DNA from: Paralvinella palmiformis
Taxonomy: Eukaryota > Annelida > Polychaeta > Terebellida > Alvinellidae
NCBI GenBank assembly: GCA_025642065.1
Contig: JAODUP010000512.1
Coordinates: 242,001-306,000, forward strand
Length of the DNA: 64,000 nt
Direction of reading: 5' to 3'
The position numbers and the translations under genes were made by a program. Below are positions 60,289-64,000 of the stretch, piece by piece. Position 1 is the stretch's first letter. Every line of letters begins with the position of its first letter. The notes under the pieces are model-generated. The model searched no databases. It saw nothing but the letters and a program-made list of their open reading frames with translations, and was not told where the DNA came from.

Positions 60289-60789
60289 TTCATGCCACGT
60301 CGTATTTGTTACTAATGGCCCTTTAGCCTGCTATTAAATGGCCCATCCTTAGGACAGGGCACGCGAGGACCGATACGAGGCTGACGCCATAACTCGTCAT
60401 CGATACACCGGTCTATTTCGAACTCGTTGACACATCATTCTGGTTTTTTTTATTTATTTATTGGAATGACCTGCTTTTTCGATCATAACGATGAAATCAT
60501 AACGATGGAGGACGCGAATTAATAGCGATAGGTATCGATCGTAAACATATTTGGCGTGCGCATTGGATGATCCGAGCCGTGCCTAATCTATTATTGAATA
60601 CCTGTGTATATAAATGCTGAAGAATATTTTCGTTACGTCACGTTGTGTGGGAAATTCAGGCATTTGACTCTATCCGATATGTGTGCCTTAACAAGTGTAC
60701 GTTATTGCTGTGTATTTGTCGTCGTGCTTGTTTTGTGTGTGTGTGTGTGTGTTTTCTAAATTGATTGTTTGCGTTAACAATCTTGTAGG

Positions 60790-60976
60790 TGATGATTGGT
60801 GATTGATGTTTTACGGCCACTTTTGTGCACAAGGTAGGCTAAATGGGCCGAGCGACATCGAAAGGTAAATGATACGAAGTGAAAGACGAAACAACCTTCG
60901 GATATGCCCACGCCGAGATTTGAACACGGGTGGTAGTGATCGGTGGTCCAACACGCTACCACTAGACCACGGAGGT
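60790..60976 (-). mobile_element. SINE-A copy
   Basis: Full length, its head end abutting a (GT)n run at 60976-60992. Confidence 0.88.
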
Positions 60977-61269
60977 GTGTGTGTGTGTGTGTGAACCCGA
61001 ACGTAAGCTGTGCAAATTAATAATCACTAGTATGTGTCCAGTTTCGGAGCGATATCTCGTCTACGTGAACTGTTCGGTTTCTGTTTACGATGTCTCGCTA
61101 GAGAGACGCCAGGTGTTAGATTTAGTTTTAATCATACATACGCGCGCGCGCGCGTCCCCTGCTTCGTCGACTAGATTTCTTAGGAGATCTGTACAGTTGA
61201 CGATAAACCATCGCCGATAATAAATGTCCCCTCTTCGCCTTGACCTGACCCACTTTTTCTCTTTCTTTT

Positions 61270-61305
<36 letters not shown>

Positions 61306-61477
61306 TGTGAGCTCGTGTGTGTTTATGAAGTGAAGTGTTAAAACTGATGCGTAGTTTAAAACGCAAACGGACTACGATAGTGGCCTGAATCACGGTTTCA
61401 AAATACCGAGTGTCCAAAGTAATAATACACTACCTATAACTATGTCAGGAAATGGTCTATGTAAGTACACACACGCA

Positions 61478-61479
61478 CA

Positions 61480-61510
<31 letters not shown>
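61478..61510. repeat. (AT)n microsatellite
   Basis: About 32 bases of AT preceded by CA repeats. A (CT)n-(GT)n compound run lies at about 61270-61308. Confidence 0.9.
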
Positions 61511-62146
61511 GACTCATAATAATCGCTTTATTTGGCGGTGCAGCCAAGCGAAGACGGGCGCTTCACATACACCTACACTTAGACTGGCCGAAATAGTACG
61601 ACTCGGATGTGTTCAGTAGCCTGGAACAGCCCGAACAAACAATTGGCCACATACAATACAAGTTAGCTACAAGCGGATACACGAATATACGGCATGGATA
61701 CGGATGTGGCCGAATTGGATCCCTATTACGGATACGATCAGGTACGAAACTCCGTTTTGATCCGGTCAGGCGCGTAACAACGATCCGGGTTTTCGCTGAA
61801 ATCGGATCCCGTTGGGAAAGGGGAGATTGAAGCCTTCGTAGCAACGCACGGCACAGCTCGGTAGGAGCAAATCTTTCAATGTCATGTTGTTGGCCAGATC
61901 TCTGTAAACCCTCATTTTATTTTCCACTGGTGTCTGTGCCGCGCGGCCCCGCGTGCGTTCGTTTGTTTGCTTATTTCTCTCTCGGTATTAACGGATCATT
62001 TGTTGGTCTCGTCTTTCTACCTGAGCGTCGTTTCCATCCGCATTTTCGGTGCTCACCTGCCGTGACATCGAGCTCGATATACGTTTGTTGTCGGAGATCC
62101 TTGGTAAACACTTCTGGCGCCGTGTACGTGCCACGTCCACGTGGGG

Positions 62147-62340
62147 AGCAGGACGCCTCCGCGGTCTAGCGGTAGCGTGTTGGACCACAGATCACTACCA
62201 CCCGTGTTCGAATCTCGTCGTGAGTATATCTGAAGGTTGTTTCATCCTTGGCTTCGATTCATTACCTTTGGAGGTCGTTCGGCCCATTTAGTCTACCATG
62301 TGCACAAAAGTGGCCGTAAAACATCAATCATCATCATCAT
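62147..62340 (+). mobile_element. SINE-A copy
   Basis: Full length; CCACGTGGGG at 62137-62146 and 62341-62350 is a perfect 10-base target duplication. Confidence 0.92.
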
Positions 62341-62801
62341 CCACGTGGGGCGCGCTCAATCGTTTCCGCCGTTATGCACGTTTTACGCATATGTATTCGA
62401 GAGCCAAGGGAGCCGGAAGCCGCGTACCGGCCGAAAGTTTGGACGGACGCGCGATCCAAAACCTTAAAAAAGCTCGCTCTCCACTTACGGCGAACTGCCT
62501 TCAACCCACCACTAACTGGCCGAGTCCGATGCTGGTAGTTGCGGCTTTCGTCGTAAGTGCGCTTGCGATTGTATGTTTTCGTGCGCGTTATGCGGCTTTT
62601 ACGCCGAGATAAGAAAGAACGGCTTCTAACGCGGGGCAGGCGAAGCGTGACGCCTACAGCGAGAAGTTCGGTGTGGACCACTAGGTCATCAGATTGTAGA
62701 CTTCGAACCTGTTCTCCATTCGAAGGAATACGTCCTCGCGTGCTTCGCCTGGTGAATAGAGTCAACGGGAAGTGACCGTTGTCGTTATTACAACACTCCT
62801 G

Positions 62802-62802
<1 letters not shown>

Positions 62803-62844
<42 letters not shown>

Positions 62845-62845
62845 T
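62803..62845. repeat. (AT)n-(GA)n compound microsatellite
   Basis: TA run followed by a GA run. Confidence 0.95.
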
Positions 62846-63278
62846 CGTAAACAGTTTTCAGCCCTACTGAGTTTCATTACTCATGGTCTTGGGATCCAAA
62901 AAGAAACTGGACGAGCCGAGACAGGTATATACACTACCGTTTCCAGTCGCCACTAATTCGGCGTCTGTTCAGATGTGTTTGAGTGTGTATTGTTGTTTTT
63001 AATCGAGCAACTATCGTTCTGTGGTGTTTATAATGTAACTACAGAAATCTATCTACCTTGTGCGGCTATGCCGTCCTTTGGACAAAACTAGGAGCCTAAA
63101 TATTCAGCCATGCGGTAAAACTACGAGCCGGATATCGAATTGGCAGTGTCCCAAAGCGAAAACAACAAACCCAGCTCGCTGTAGGATTTTGGTGTGGATC
63201 ATCTCGACACGCTAACCTTAGGAAGATCGTAGTGAAATTGTGTATTAATGTCGTAAGTTTGTCATCTCTTACGGTGAC

Positions 63279-63350
63279 TTAGGCTCCGCTGGCACAGGAG
63301 TCGGAGCATTAGGCTGTAAACCACCAGTTAGTGGGCTCGAAGCCGATCCG
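63279..63350 (+). mobile_element. Possible tRNA-like SINE head
   Basis: CTGGCACAGGAGTCGGAGC with TTAGGCTGTAAACC and a B-box-like GTGGGCTCGAAGCC resemble a tRNA-derived head. Body not delimited. Confidence 0.35.
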
Positions 63351-63934
63351 TGAACGTGTTTGGGCGATATTTGCCTGGACAGTCGCCCCGTAGCCATATG
63401 TCTAAGGCATTGGCCAGCGCAGAGATTTAAACTGGCAATATATGGAGCGAGCGTTTCAAGCACACCGTTGAAATATCGCGACTCGTTTTGAGACAAAAAC
63501 CACCCCGAATGGAAGATAAATTAGCGTACGAGTAAACACTGGCATGAAAGGCATTTTCTGTGTCGACCTCAATGTTTTGCCACGACAGGTTTCGAATTTG
63601 TGTGTGTGTGTGTGTGTATGTGTGTGTGTGTTGATCAGGCTCAATAGACTATTGGGTGTCCTGTCTGAACTTGTTTTAATAATCCTCCGGCACATTCGTT
63701 CACTCTTCCATCTATCGTGTCCAATAGATTATCGAAACTGGGATGATATCTGGGCGAGGAGCTGCGCGTCGTATTCCCTGAATGGTCCACCCTACAATCG
63801 TAAGCCGAACGTAACTTAGTGAGCTCGCCCGTACGACGTTCACTTCATGCCCATCCGGTAATACGCTCAGACGTAAGTGCTGTTGGGCTTAACGTAAATT
63901 ACGGGCTGTCATAGAACTGCTGCGCTCTGTCGAA

Positions 63935-64000
63935 GCTCCTCCGTGGTCTAGCGGTAGCGTGTTGGACTATAGATCACTACCACCCGTGTTCGAATCTCGG
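63935..64000 (+). mobile_element. SINE-A copy cut by the window end
   Basis: Family A head with A box (TGGTCTAGCGGTAGCG) and B box (GTTCGAATCTCGG); the rest lies beyond base 64000. Confidence 0.88.

Noticed and set aside
62160..62220. tRNA gene suggested by intact A and B boxes
   Set aside because: The tRNA-like segment continues into the SINE-A body and tail and is bounded by a target duplication; it is a SINE promoter, as are the similar heads elsewhere.
62337..62765. 142-codon - strand frame rich in Arg and Ser
   Set aside because: It lies in CpG-rich DNA where long chance frames are expected, partly over a SINE tail; no recognisable motif.

Overview
This is nuclear DNA from an animal. 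Genes are split into many short exons (60-230 bases) with GT-AG introns. tRNA-derived SINEs and small DNA transposons fill introns and intergenic DNA, and microsatellites are long. Two genes are recognisable at high confidence and one in part. The SINE and MITE content suggests a lophotrochozoan, most likely a mollusc, but the sequence alone does not settle the species.

Layout. (1) Bases 1-2974, + strand: the 3' end of a HEAT-repeat DNA glycosylase of the AlkD family (last three coding exons and poly(A) signal). (2) Bases 3304-29908, - strand, convergent with (1): a complete 24-exon gene for cytosolic trifunctional C1-tetrahydrofolate synthase (MTHFD1). All exons were joined by hand in one unbroken frame of 932 residues. 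(3) Bases 29909-34586: intergenic DNA with no gene I can support. (4) Bases 34587-46898, - strand: a complete 9-exon gene for the TFIIA alpha/beta precursor (GTF2A1, 302 residues), with a taspase-type cleavage motif. (5) About 46.9-47.25 kb: a GC-rich promoter with a 14-base palindromic CACGTG box and a possible first exon of a divergently transcribed gene. (6) 47.2-64 kb: no supported exon, but many SINEs, three MITE types, a tandemly amplified SINE-like body and a rightmost 5 kb rich in CpG.

The mobile DNA has a readable history. SINE family A (tRNA head, about 190 bases) has about 20 copies, several with target-site duplications of 9-16 bases. Family B is a longer tRNA-headed SINE (about 360 bases). 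There are TTAA-type MITEs, CAGGG-ended hAT-like MITEs, a GGGG-ended Harbinger-like MITE and a CCGTAGG-ended MITE pair. Several are nested.

The most unusual object lies in MTHFD1 intron 3: a TTAA-type MITE interrupted by a family B SINE and a family A SINE, the latter carrying inside it a damaged copy of MTHFD1 exon 8 plus adjoining intron 8. I found no clearly new multi-gene system.
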